33,175 nt of DNA. Origin: an uncultured Acidobacteriota bacterium (GTDB lineage Bacteria; Acidobacteriota; Terriglobia; Bryobacterales; Bryobacteraceae). The notes beneath the pieces were generated by a model. It ran no database searches, was not told where the DNA came from, and saw nothing but the letters and a program-made list of their open reading frames with translations. Of this stretch, positions 18,101 through 27,153 are shown in pieces (the first letter of the stretch is position 1; every line of letters begins with the position of its first letter). The DNA is taken from NCBI GenBank assembly GCA_902826685.1, contig CADEFT010000004.1, positions 1 through 33,175 on the forward strand, written 5' to 3'. A program made the position numbers and the translations under genes.

Positions 18101-18264
18101 CCGAAAAGATCAACCTGCAGTTTCGCAGCGAGTTCTTCAACGTCTTCAACAAAGCGAATTTTGGTAATCCGGCGAGTAACATCTCCGTGCCGGCGACGGT
18201 AGGCGTAATCTCATCGGCGGCCGCGGCGCGAGTCGTTCAATTCGGCCTGCGCCTCACGTTCTAG
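15103..18264 (+). CDS. Oar-like TonB-dependent receptor relative with carboxypeptidase-regulatory domain (second copy)
   Basis: The 1053-residue protein has a signal peptide at residues 1-16 (ILALLSMAGLVFAQ). A CarboxypepD_reg beta-sandwich follows at about 20-100 (NLVGRVTDQTGAVVPGAQV; GSYSITVQKQGF). A plug-like region (about 110-230) contains VPLNGRSLFSLLALAPGV and SAEYGRGGAQIKVVTKSG, and the barrel ends in FGLRLTF. It is the same family as the 6102 protein, but the two are diverged, so they are not a recent duplication. The LNGR…L-x-P-G plug motif is classic for this group. The two proteins probably recognise different ligands. Its TAG overlaps the TAG of the convergent M19 gene in the tetranucleotide CTAG (18261-18264). 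Confidence 0.92.
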   Translation: MKLILALLSMAGLVFAQNTNLVGRVTDQTGAVVPGAQVTASQEATQVSRATATNEEGYFALPALTVGSYSITVQKQGFNSERRSGLVLQVGQTVRADFELRTGDVATSIDVQAQLPVVQSETSSVGAVVDSKQILGVPLNGRSLFSLLALAPGVQGSSTNTSIGGGPRNQFNNFTVDGTTNNDVISGRLEGAFPSLDTVGEFEVINGNGSAEYGRGGAQIKVVTKSGTNQFHGSLYEYNRNREFAARNFFAATNPPFNRNEFGGSVGGPVLVPKLYNGRNRTFFFFSYEGLRERSPRVNTMTVPTAAQRGGDFSALATPIRDALAGGTPFPGNVIPANRLSDAAKALIDYYPLPNRTGGFNFQTALSNKPTLNNWSLRVDHALTDRDRIYGRYFSFTNGPYFSAGPATERFGNGLFGFLDRNANFTYLRNVKPTVTNEFKFGYVFNDNFRNTANPDLDLSALIPGLPPISSGAGGVPSLDILGYTQITENTGTFSGGFFRQWSHQYIDNLTWVKGKHIIKGGFDMNFAKSYDGLAIRPYPRGFFTFRGNFTGNALADFLMGWPLTAQRSSAFNGSTQPGASVLGYYVQDDFKVSPRLTLNFGVRYEIVTRWEDRDGQYANFDLKTNRIVVPDRDGGISRLAIPRLLTVFPVVTHKEAGFPSKLINGDHNNIAPRFGFAYRLTGKTVLRGGYGIYFGSLFGAQVLAADKNPPFVLTETTESQSNTTPTLNFAQAFPGAGSIPANPAFTAFDPDMKNGYSQQWNLTVERELPGSVGLRLTYLGNRYLQTWRGYDVNQPRSFRAGPVQPQRPIQPWSSITYYDSGGSWTSNSLQVGVIKRYSHGLLFQGEYQFVRSIGDELYGGPQDIRNFRADRADLSGLARHVLRVNYLYDLPFGKGKPYLNVGGPVNYLLGGWQIAGITSIVGGTPYSVTFNSTILGSPSGRADLVGDAKLSDPVITRWFNPAAFAVPAAFTFGNSGRNILLGPGSVTFDFSLYKNFTFAEKINLQFRSEFFNVFNKANFGNPASNISVPATVGVISSAAAARVVQFGLRLTF

Positions 18265-19556
18265 ACGGGGCGGACGCCATCGAAATTGGCGCGCGCCACA
18301 CGCATCACATTGCCGCCCAGAATCTGGCGGATGTCGCTATCGGAATAACCGCGTTGCACCATGGCCACGGTAAAAACGGGCCAATTGGTCCAGGCCATCG
18401 TCATTCTCTGTTCGCGCGTGCCGGTGTCGCCGGAGCCCGGCGGCCACAGCGCCTCCCAGCGGTTGCGCGCCCGCGGACGCTGGCCCAGCTTCCGGTATTC
18501 GTCCCCGGCGTTGCGCGACACATAGGCGACGTCGGTGCCGATGGCCACATGACCGGCGCCGAATTTCTTCACGGCGTAGTCGATGTGATTCAACATCGCC
18601 GCGATATCGCCCGTGCCGCCCAGGAAGTTTGGAATCGAGCAGATGCCGATCAGTCCGCCGGTGTCGCAGATGGAGCGGATCACTTCATCGGGTTTCGACC
18701 GCATATGGTGGTGCAGCGCGGCACACGTGGTATGACTGGCCACCATGGGTTTGCTCGATGCCTTCGCCGCTTCCAGACTCGTGCGCCAGCCCGAATGCGC
18801 CACGTCGGCGATGACACCCAACCGGTTCATCTCGGCAATGGCGGCGCGGCCGAAATCCGACAGGCCGGCGTTGCCCGGCTCGCCGCAGCCATCGCCAATC
18901 ATGTTGCGGCGGTTGTAGGTGAGGTGCATCATGCGAATGCCCAGTTGGAAGAAGATCCGGATATAGCCCAGCTCCTCCTCCACCGAGTCCCAGTTCTGCG
19001 GAATCGGAACGCCGTTGCCGGACATGTAAAGGCAATGGTGGCCTGCCTTGCGCGCGGCTTCGATACCGGCCGGTTCCACGGCTTGCGAAACCTGACCGCG
19101 CAGGAACTGCGTGGCATAGGTGAACCGCGCCAGGCGCTTGATGAGACGCATCGGCGCGGAACCTTCTTCGCCCGCGTTCTGCAGGATGCAGGTTACGCCC
19201 GAAGAGCGCCATGCGGCGATCATTTCTTCCCGCTCGGCGGCGCTGGCGACATAGCGCGTCATCATCGTCTCTTCGATCAGATCGGTCACTTCACCGGCGG
19301 AGGCGCCGGCTTCTATTTCGCGGCGGATCAGGCCGCCATCGATAGCGGCGCGCGGCATGAATCCGTAAGATTCGACGACCAGGGAATCCTTGTGCAGTTC
19401 GATGCCACGCTCGATTTGAGCCGGCGTGGGTTTCAACACCGCCAGCGCCGCCTCGCGCGCCGATTGGATAACCTGGTTCGGGCTGGCCAGTTGCGCCGCC
19501 GCCTGCGAGGCAAACGGAGCGCCGAGCGTGGAGGTGAGAAACTGACGCCGGATCAT
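18261..19556 (-). CDS. Membrane dipeptidase (peptidase M19) family protein with degenerate metal site
   Basis: The 431-residue protein starts best at the ATG at 19556; the longer frame from 19649 adds an implausible leader. The start gives a Tat-type signal (RRQFLTS, residues 3-9). M19 hallmarks are present: LSDFG (232-236), the ADVAH segment with His254, ASHT with His275, and the GTD with Asp342 after HVAIG. Missing are the N-terminal HxD pair (the equivalent stretch reads VVESYGF at 60-66), the bridging Glu of EGG (YMSGN at 177-181) and the His of LTHN (LTYN at 212-215). Classical members are binuclear zinc dipeptidases. This one may bind one metal, have another substrate, or be inactive. 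Its gene overlaps the receptor's stop codon and is divergent from the DUF2760 gene. Confidence 0.8.
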   Translation of the reverse strand: MIRRQFLTSTLGAPFASQAAAQLASPNQVIQSAREAALAVLKPTPAQIERGIELHKDSLVVESYGFMPRAAIDGGLIRREIEAGASAGEVTDLIEETMMTRYVASAAEREEMIAAWRSSGVTCILQNAGEEGSAPMRLIKRLARFTYATQFLRGQVSQAVEPAGIEAARKAGHHCLYMSGNGVPIPQNWDSVEEELGYIRIFFQLGIRMMHLTYNRRNMIGDGCGEPGNAGLSDFGRAAIAEMNRLGVIADVAHSGWRTSLEAAKASSKPMVASHTTCAALHHHMRSKPDEVIRSICDTGGLIGICSIPNFLGGTGDIAAMLNHIDYAVKKFGAGHVAIGTDVAYVSRNAGDEYRKLGQRPRARNRWEALWPPGSGDTGTREQRMTMAWTNWPVFTVAMVQRGYSDSDIRQILGGNVMRVARANFDGVRPV

Positions 19557-19563
19557 GAGAGCG

Positions 19564-19569
19564 AGTGTA
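19564..19569 (-). promoter_or_regulatory. Candidate -10 box for leaderless transcript of the M19-family gene
   Basis: On the minus strand TACACT lies 7 nt before the ATG at 19556, with no Shine-Dalgarno sequence between. A weak TTAGGA lies 17 bp further upstream. This supports the 19556 start because translation from the longer frame would need a transcript starting well upstream. Confidence 0.4.
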
Positions 19570-19663
19570 GCCGAAACCGCGTAGTATCCTAAAGAAAGTC
19601 TCCGCCCGCAGCCGCCACGCGACCGGGGCGGCCACTCGCGAACATCCATTAACGAGGTCCTCT

Positions 19664-20197
19664 TTGAGCCGCATTTCGAACGCCTTCAGCAGTTTCTTCG
19701 GCATCCTTTTTGGCGGCGAGCTTCCCTCCAGCGTCGCGGCCGCCTATGGCTACGTCAAGGCAAAGGATGTGAAGCCCGCTCCACCGCCGCCTCCACCCGC
19801 GCCGGTGGCCAGGCCGGCCGACGGCGCGCTGCAACTGCTGGGCATTCTGCAGCGCGATGCACGGCTGATCGACTTTCTGATGGAGGATATCGCCGCGTAT
19901 TCCGACGATCAGGTGGGCGCGGCGGTGCGCCCGCTGCATGAACATTCGCGCGCCGCGTTGGCCAAGTACGTCAGGTTTGGGCCCGTGATCGACGGTGTGG
20001 AAGGCACGGTGGCCAAGGCCTCGGCCGCCGGCGGCGCGCAGGGCGTGAAATTCGTCGGCAATGTGCCCGCGGGTCCGCCGCCCAAGGAAGGCACGCTGCG
20101 GCATCGCGGCTGGAAAGCGCAGTCGATCGAATTGCCGCAGGTGGGCGGCAAGCAGGATTTGACCATCGTCGCGCCCGCCGAAATCGAGATCGAATAG
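19664..20197 (+). CDS. DUF2760 domain protein, partner of Hsp70-family ATPase
   Basis: The 177-residue protein starts at a TTG at 19664, preceded by GAGG at 19654-19657. It has an N-terminal amphipathic/hydrophobic stretch (FSSFFGILFGG), a proline-rich linker (PAPPPPPPAPVARP, about residues 38-51), and then the conserved DUF2760 body: LQLLGILQRDARLIDFLMEDI, YSDDQVGAAVRPLHE, and a C-terminal RHRGWKAQSIELPQ. DUF2760 proteins are known mainly from being encoded next to atypical Hsp70 proteins, and this one ends directly before the Hsp70 start with no gap. It is plausibly a co-chaperone or client-recruiting partner, but no biochemical role is established to my knowledge. Confidence 0.85.
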   Translation: MSRISNAFSSFFGILFGGELPSSVAAAYGYVKAKDVKPAPPPPPPAPVARPADGALQLLGILQRDARLIDFLMEDIAAYSDDQVGAAVRPLHEHSRAALAKYVRFGPVIDGVEGTVAKASAAGGAQGVKFVGNVPAGPPPKEGTLRHRGWKAQSIELPQVGGKQDLTIVAPAEIEIE

Positions 20198-22015
20198 ATG
20201 GCCGGGAATCTCGTCATTGGAATCGATCTCGGCACCACCAACTGTGCCGTAGCCTGGGCCGATACATCCCATGCGGCCGACGCTTTGTCGCAGCCGCCGG
20301 TGGAGCTTTTTCCCGTCCCGCAATTGACCGATCCCGGCGAAGTGCGCGACGAATCGCTGCTGCCCTCCGCGCTCTATCTGCCCGATTCGAAGGATTTTCC
20401 GGAAGGTTCCACCAATCTGCCGTGGGGTGGTGAGCCGTCTGTGGTGGGGACGCTCGCTCTGAAGCGTGGCGTGGAGCGGCCCGGCCGCCTGGTGACCTCC
20501 GCCAAATCGTGGCTGTCGCATGGCGGCGTCGACCGCTCGGCGGCGCTGCTGCCGCTGCAGGCGCCCGAAGGCACGCCAAAAATTTCGCCGGTGGAGGCGT
20601 CACGGCGGTTCCTCGATCACATTCGCAAAGCGTGGAATTCGAAGCATTCCGAACGGCCGTTCGAACAGCAGCAGGTGCTGGTGACGGTGCCCGCGTCGTT
20701 CGACGCGGTGGCGCGCGAGTTGACCCAGCGCGCGGCCGAAGAGGCGGGCTACAACAACGTCACGCTGCTTGAAGAGCCGCAGGCGGCGTTCTACGCCTGG
20801 CTGGAAGCGAACCCGAAATGGCGCGATCAGGTGAAGCCGGGCGACCTCATCCTGGTTATGGATATCGGCGGCGGCACCACCGACTTCACTCTCATCGCCG
20901 TCACCGAGCGCGAAGGGGAACTGAACCTGGAGCGCGTGGCCGTGGGCGATCACATCCTGCTGGGCGGCGACAATATCGACCTCGCCCTGGCGCGCGGCGT
21001 CGAGCAGCAACTGGCGGCGAAGAACACGAAACTCGACGCCATGCAGTTCCACGCGCTGTGGCAGCAAAGCCGCATGGCGAAAGAGAAACTGCTCGAGGAA
21101 GACAGCAAGGCATCGGACGCGGCGGTAACGATTCTCGGCCGCGGCACCGGACTGGTGGGCGGCACGATCAAGGCCAAGCTGAGCCGCGCGGATCTGGAAT
21201 CGACTCTGCTGGACGGATTCCTGCCGGTGGTTTCGAGCCAGGACATGCCGATGCGGGCGCGCCGCGCGGGCTTGCAGGAAATCGGATTGCCCTATGCCGC
21301 CGACGCCGCCATCACGCGGCAATTGGCTCGCTTTCTGCGGCAGCAGGCATCGACGGCCGAACATGGCGCGGTGAAGCGTACCGCCAGCGGACTCGCCGCC
21401 CCCACGCACGTGCTGTTCAACGGCGGCGTGCTGCGGGCCAAGCTCATCCGCAACCGGCTGATGGAAGTGTTGAACAACTGGCTGCGCGATGAAGGCGTGG
21501 CGCCCGCCGAGGTGCTGCGCGGCGAAAATCTCATGCACGCGGTGGCGCGCGGCGCCGCTTATTACGGCATGGCGCGGCGCGGACGCGGCGTGCGTATCCG
21601 CGGCGGCGTGCCCCGCACTTACTACATCGGCATCGAAACGGCGATGCCCGCCATTCCCGGCATGCGCCCCCCCATGAAGGCGCTGACCGTGGTGCCGTTC
21701 GGCATGGAGGAAGGCACCGCGCACGAGTACCCGGAACGCGAATTCGGGCTGGTGGTGGGCGAGCCCGCCGATTTCCGGTTCCTGTGTTCGCCTTCGCGCA
21801 AGAACGACCAGGCGGGCGCCATGCTGGATGCCTGGGGCGCCGACGAACTCGAGGAACTGGCGCCTATCGAGGTGACGTTATCGGGCGGCGACGGGCAGAT
21901 CGTGCGCGTCTCCCTCGAATCGAAAGTCACCGAGACCGGCGTGTTGGAGCTTTGGTGCGTCGCCAAGGACGGGCGCCGATGGAAGCTCGAATTCAATGTC
22001 CGGGAACGCGTCTAA
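20198..22015 (+). CDS. Hsp70-family ATPase (DUF2760-associated, DnaK-like)
   Basis: The 605-residue protein has the full Hsp70 actin-like ATPase signature: phosphate-1 IGIDLGTTNCAVAW (residues 7-20), the connect region VPASFDAVARELTQRAAEEAGY followed by EEPQAAFYAW, phosphate-2 DIGGGTTDF (from D222), and the adenosine motif HVLFNGGVLRA. The C-terminal part (from about residue 470) is short and beta-rich with no DnaK-like helical lid or acidic EEVD-type tail, so substrate binding must differ from DnaK. The ATG directly follows the DUF2760 stop codon, indicating an operon. In other bacteria this pair is, as I recall, often followed by a second, larger Hsp70-like gene; here a convergent DUF1552 gene follows, overlapping by 4 bp. 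Confidence 0.92.
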   Translation: MAGNLVIGIDLGTTNCAVAWADTSHAADALSQPPVELFPVPQLTDPGEVRDESLLPSALYLPDSKDFPEGSTNLPWGGEPSVVGTLALKRGVERPGRLVTSAKSWLSHGGVDRSAALLPLQAPEGTPKISPVEASRRFLDHIRKAWNSKHSERPFEQQQVLVTVPASFDAVARELTQRAAEEAGYNNVTLLEEPQAAFYAWLEANPKWRDQVKPGDLILVMDIGGGTTDFTLIAVTEREGELNLERVAVGDHILLGGDNIDLALARGVEQQLAAKNTKLDAMQFHALWQQSRMAKEKLLEEDSKASDAAVTILGRGTGLVGGTIKAKLSRADLESTLLDGFLPVVSSQDMPMRARRAGLQEIGLPYAADAAITRQLARFLRQQASTAEHGAVKRTASGLAAPTHVLFNGGVLRAKLIRNRLMEVLNNWLRDEGVAPAEVLRGENLMHAVARGAAYYGMARRGRGVRIRGGVPRTYYIGIETAMPAIPGMRPPMKALTVVPFGMEEGTAHEYPEREFGLVVGEPADFRFLCSPSRKNDQAGAMLDAWGADELEELAPIEVTLSGGDGQIVRVSLESKVTETGVLELWCVAKDGRRWKLEFNVRERV

Positions 22016-23313
22016 CTTGGTTCGAGCCCGCTCAAACGGCCCGTGGCGCTGGCGAACGATTCCGTCTCAATCCCCATCCGCTGCATCATGCTCACAAACA
22101 AATTGCATAGCGGAGCGTTGCTGTCGCGCCGGAACGCCAGATGCTGCCCATGCCGGAACCCGCCGCCCGCCAGCAGAACCGGCAGGTTCGTGTTGTCGTG
22201 GATGTTGGCGTCGCCCATGCTGCTGCCATAGAACACCATCGTCCGGTCCAGCAGCCGCTCGCCGTTTTCCTTCCGCGCCGCCAGGTTCGATATCGTCTGG
22301 TTGAGCAACTGCATCTGCCGGCGGTCCGCCTCTTCGAGCTGCCGGACCTTGGTTTCCGATTGCCCGTGATGCGATAACCCGTGATAGCTCTCGGTCGTGC
22401 TTGCCTTCTCGCTCAGCTTGAACACGGGAGTGACGAACGCATCCGCCATTAGCGTCACAATGCGGGTGGAATCCGATTCCAGCGCCAGTTGCGCCATCGC
22501 AATCATCAGTTCAAATTTTTCAAAGAACAGTTTCTTGTCCTGAAGATCCGGCGGCGGCGGCTGCGACGCGGCGGGCTTCGGCTTCAACTCCCAAGCCCGC
22601 GCCGATTGCAGCCTTTCCTCCACCTCGCGCACCGACGTCATGTACTGATCGAGCCGCGCTTTGTCGCCCGAACCCAGCTCGCGGCGGAAGCGCATCGTCT
22701 CACCGGTGAGCGTATCCAGAATGCTGCCCCTGGTTTCGAGCCGGTGAAGCTGCCGCGCCACGGCCTCTTCGCCGCCCTGCACGAACAGGCGCTCGTAAAG
22801 CTGCGGCGCGCTGTCTTCGGCCGGCAGCAGGACTCCGTCGCGGGTCCAGGAAAGGCTGCGATTGCCTTTGTCGATGTTGACGCCAAGGTTGAGCGAAGGG
22901 AACCGTGTCACCGGCCCCAGCTTCTCGGCCGCGAATTGATCGAGCGAGATCGAGTTGCGGAATCCGCTCTTGAAGGCGCCGCGGGCCGCCGTCAACAGGC
23001 AATTATCGGCGCTATGCCCGCCGCTGACGCCGGGATGCGAAAGTCCGCTGAAGACGGTGAAATCCGCGCGATGGGCGGATAGCGCCGCCAGATACGGGGA
23101 CATCTCATAGTCGCGCCCCGCGGCGGCCGGAAAGAAATGCCGCGGCAGCACGCCGAGGTTGTTGCTCAGGATCAGCATGCGGTGAGGCGGCGCCGTTGTC
23201 TTGGCGAACACCGGCGTCATGCACTCAAGCAGTGGCAGGGCCAGCGTAACGCCGGAACCGCGCAGGAAAGTCCGTCGTGGCATCGGAGCCCGGGCAATGT
23301 GCGGCGCTTTCAT
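22012..23313 (-). CDS. DUF1552 domain protein, Tat-exported
   Basis: The 433-residue protein starts at the ATG at 23313, chosen because GGGGAGGAT lies about 10 nt upstream. The internal ATG before PRRTFLRG has no such site. Residues 13-19 (RRTFLRG) with the hydrophobic GVTLALPLLE form a Tat signal. The body matches DUF1552: PPHRMLILSNNLGVLPRHFFP, SGLSHPGVSGGHS, SLDQFAAEKLG, YHGLSHHG, and near the end TMVFYGSSMGDANIHDNTNLPVLLAGGG. The last motif resembles a formylglycine-independent, sulfatase/phosphatase-like C-terminal region, and DUF1501/1552 proteins are thought to belong to the alkaline-phosphatase superfamily. Function is unestablished. It lies 3 bp after the DUF1592 gene, the standard partner. 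Confidence 0.92.
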   Translation of the reverse strand: MKAPHIARAPMPRRTFLRGSGVTLALPLLECMTPVFAKTTAPPHRMLILSNNLGVLPRHFFPAAAGRDYEMSPYLAALSAHRADFTVFSGLSHPGVSGGHSADNCLLTAARGAFKSGFRNSISLDQFAAEKLGPVTRFPSLNLGVNIDKGNRSLSWTRDGVLLPAEDSAPQLYERLFVQGGEEAVARQLHRLETRGSILDTLTGETMRFRRELGSGDKARLDQYMTSVREVEERLQSARAWELKPKPAASQPPPPDLQDKKLFFEKFELMIAMAQLALESDSTRIVTLMADAFVTPVFKLSEKASTTESYHGLSHHGQSETKVRQLEEADRRQMQLLNQTISNLAARKENGERLLDRTMVFYGSSMGDANIHDNTNLPVLLAGGGFRHGQHLAFRRDSNAPLCNLFVSMMQRMGIETESFASATGRLSGLEPS

Positions 23314-23316
23314 GAA

Positions 23317-25779
23317 TCAGGATCCTCCCCGAAAGATTCGGCTCTGAACCAGCGCGTGGATGAGGTCGCGTGTGCGATACCCGTTGCGCTCGCAAGCATC
23401 CAGCATCTTCTCGATCTCGCCGCGATCGGAGAAACGCACCGGCGTTCCGGTGGCATACACGGTAAACTGGCGCAGCAGATTGCGCGCCAGTTGGCGCGGA
23501 TTGGCGGCAATAATAGCCTTCAATTCCCGCACGTTTCGAAACTTGCGGCCATCGGCAAGCTGGCCGGCGGCGTCCACCGCGCCGGCGATCGTGTAGGCGA
23601 AATCGTGGCCGGTGTGGTCGATCCCGGTGACCCGCTCGCCTTCGGCCGTCCCGCGATAGTGCGTGCGCCAGCGTCCCAGCACGTCGAAATTTTCCAGCGC
23701 CAGACCCACCGGATCGAACCTGGCGTGGCAGGCGGCGCAGGTACTCGATTTGGTGTGCAGCGCCAACAGGTCGCGAATCGACTTGGCGCCGCGAATGTCC
23801 GGCTCCACGGCGGGCACCCCAGGCGGCGGCGGTGGCGGCGGATCGCCCAGAATGCGGTCCATGATCCAGGCGCCGCGCAGCACCGGCGAAGTGGATGTTC
23901 CGTTGGCGGTGACTTTCAGAATCGCACCTTGCGTCAGCAGGCCGCCGCGCGCGCTGCCCGCGGGCAAGGTCACCCGGCGAATGGTCGCGCCTTCCACCGG
24001 TTCCATATCGTAATGCTTCGCCAGCCGTTCATTCAGGTAAACAAAATCGGATTCGATCAGCGCCCGCACCGGCAGGTTCTCGCGCACCATCGCGGTGAAG
24101 TAGGCCGTTGTTTCGCGTTCGAGCGAGTCCACCAGATATTCATCGAGCTGATACTCCGGATAGAGCCGCTCGTCCGGATCTTCGCGCCGCAGGTGGCGCA
24201 GGTTCAGCCAGTATCCAGTGAAGTTCTTCACGAACCGCTCGAAGCCCGCGCCGTCGATGAGGCGGTCCGTCTCGGCCGCCAGCGTCCGGCTGCCGCTCAG
24301 CGGCGCGTCGGGCCTCGTGTTGGTGAGAAAGTGCGAGAGCCGGTCGGCCAGCGCGAAGTTCGTCCCCGGCTCGCGCAGGTACAAAAAAAGATCGGAGCAG
24401 AGGATGGCCTGATAGCCGGCGAGCATCGCCTCCGCGAACGGCTCGCCGCGATCGAGCCGCGTGTGAACCAGACGCTCAAACTTCGCGGCGGCTTCCTCTG
24501 AGACCGCACCGCGCGCCGCCGCGCTAAGGAATCGCCTTAAGAGCCGGCCTGCTTCGTGCTTCGGATTGGCCGGCGCCGGCGCGATGCCCAGATCGCCGAA
24601 CAGCGCACGATGACTCTCGGGCGGCCAAGCGGCGGGCGCCAGCGGACCCTCGAATTCGATCCACTGGAAAGCGACACCGGGCTGCCCTTCGGGCGGCATG
24701 GGAGGGTAGCGGTACGATCCGGTCTTGCCCTCGGCGTCCACCTGCGGCACCGGCAAGCCCAGCAGGCCGTACTCCACGGTCTGGCCGGCCGCCAGCGGCA
24801 CGGTCGCTTCGTAAACATGCGATCCGGGTGCGATCTCAAAAATGCCACCCACCGATTTCACGTCTTCGGCGATGTCGTGATTGGTGGGCCGGCGCGTGCG
24901 CAGCGTCATCGGAACGGGCCGCCTGGCATCGCTCACGCGGAAGCCCGGATGCTGCAGCACCGCCCGCGCCGCGAAGCGGATCCGGTAGTCGCCTGAATGC
25001 TTGGCCGCGAACCCGCGCGGAAACGCGCCATAAGGCCAGCCGGGCGAGCGGAACAAACCCATCTCAAGCTTGGGGTCGCTTTCGAGCTCCGGGGCCATCG
25101 GCGTCCCGCGCTCGCTCGCCACGTTCACACCGTTGTTGTCCTTGATGAAAAACATCGAATGCAGCGTGCCCGTGCTGCGCAAACCGGGAAACAGATTTCG
25201 CCCGAAGGTGCGGAACTTCGTCACCGGCGGCGGCGCGGTGGATGCCGCCATCGCCTGCCGCAGCGCCGATTCCGCCGCATCCAGGTAGGCCGTCAACTGC
25301 ACTCGCGACATGTCCAACGTTTCGGAAACTTTATTGAAGTGATACGCTTCGCGATCTTCCGGCAGCATGTCGCGGATGTCGAGCCTCGGCAGGTGCAGAA
25401 CGTCGCGCAGGTTCTGTTCGTATTCGTCCCGGTTCAGCCGCCGCATCGGGCCGCGCCCGTGCGCGCGCACATCGGCGAGATCGGCCGCCTCCAGCCGCCC
25501 GGCCAATTGCGCGGTTAACGCCGTCCGTTCGGCCTCGTCGAACGGGATGTCTTTCGGCGGCATTTCGCGATTCTCCACGCGGTCGTGAATCCGGATCCAG
25601 CGCTCGCGCACCGCCCGGTCGCTCAAGTCGAAAGGGAGCGTGGAGAAATCGAGACCGGCCTTGGCCGCCGCGCCCGTGTGGCACCCGGCGCACCTCTTGC
25701 CGATGAGCGCCGTGACTTCGGCCGGAGCCTCCGCCGCAAACGCCACGGCCGGCCCGATCCAGAACAGCAGGGCTCTCAT
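23317..25779 (-). CDS. DUF1592 multidomain protein with cytochrome-c-like N-terminus
   Basis: The 820-residue protein has a signal peptide (RALLFWIGPAVAFA). It then has a cytochrome-c-like domain with CAGCH (Cys30-His34) and a later REMPPKD that can supply the Met ligand. It continues with the planctomycete-type domain series DUF1587 (RLNRDEYEQNLRDVLHL), DUF1595, DUF1592 (FALADRLSHFLTNTRPD…FTGYWLNLRHL), DUF1588 (TQGAILKVTANGTSTSPVLRG and a second CAACH before ARFDPVGLALENFD) and DUF1585 at the C-terminus (RNLLRQFTVYATG). Such proteins are abundant in Planctomycetota, Verrucomicrobiota and Acidobacteriota, always near DUF1552. They are probably periplasmic haem proteins of unknown reaction. 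A TAAGAT box 6 nt before the ATG suggests leaderless expression. Confidence 0.93.
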   Translation of the reverse strand: MRALLFWIGPAVAFAAEAPAEVTALIGKRCAGCHTGAAAKAGLDFSTLPFDLSDRAVRERWIRIHDRVENREMPPKDIPFDEAERTALTAQLAGRLEAADLADVRAHGRGPMRRLNRDEYEQNLRDVLHLPRLDIRDMLPEDREAYHFNKVSETLDMSRVQLTAYLDAAESALRQAMAASTAPPPVTKFRTFGRNLFPGLRSTGTLHSMFFIKDNNGVNVASERGTPMAPELESDPKLEMGLFRSPGWPYGAFPRGFAAKHSGDYRIRFAARAVLQHPGFRVSDARRPVPMTLRTRRPTNHDIAEDVKSVGGIFEIAPGSHVYEATVPLAAGQTVEYGLLGLPVPQVDAEGKTGSYRYPPMPPEGQPGVAFQWIEFEGPLAPAAWPPESHRALFGDLGIAPAPANPKHEAGRLLRRFLSAAARGAVSEEAAAKFERLVHTRLDRGEPFAEAMLAGYQAILCSDLFLYLREPGTNFALADRLSHFLTNTRPDAPLSGSRTLAAETDRLIDGAGFERFVKNFTGYWLNLRHLRREDPDERLYPEYQLDEYLVDSLERETTAYFTAMVRENLPVRALIESDFVYLNERLAKHYDMEPVEGATIRRVTLPAGSARGGLLTQGAILKVTANGTSTSPVLRGAWIMDRILGDPPPPPPPGVPAVEPDIRGAKSIRDLLALHTKSSTCAACHARFDPVGLALENFDVLGRWRTHYRGTAEGERVTGIDHTGHDFAYTIAGAVDAAGQLADGRKFRNVRELKAIIAANPRQLARNLLRQFTVYATGTPVRFSDRGEIEKMLDACERNGYRTRDLIHALVQSRIFRGGS

Positions 25780-25788
25780 AACTAAATC

Positions 25789-27153
<1,365 letters not shown>

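Noticed and set aside
6102..18264. Recent tandem duplication of the two Oar-like receptors
   Set aside because: They share domain order and short motifs only; lengths, linkers and barrel sequences differ widely, so they are old paralogues.
23137..24501. Open frame of 454 codons on the plus strand
   Set aside because: It is antisense to the DUF1552 and DUF1592 genes, which carry clear conserved motifs. No start signal or domain supports it.
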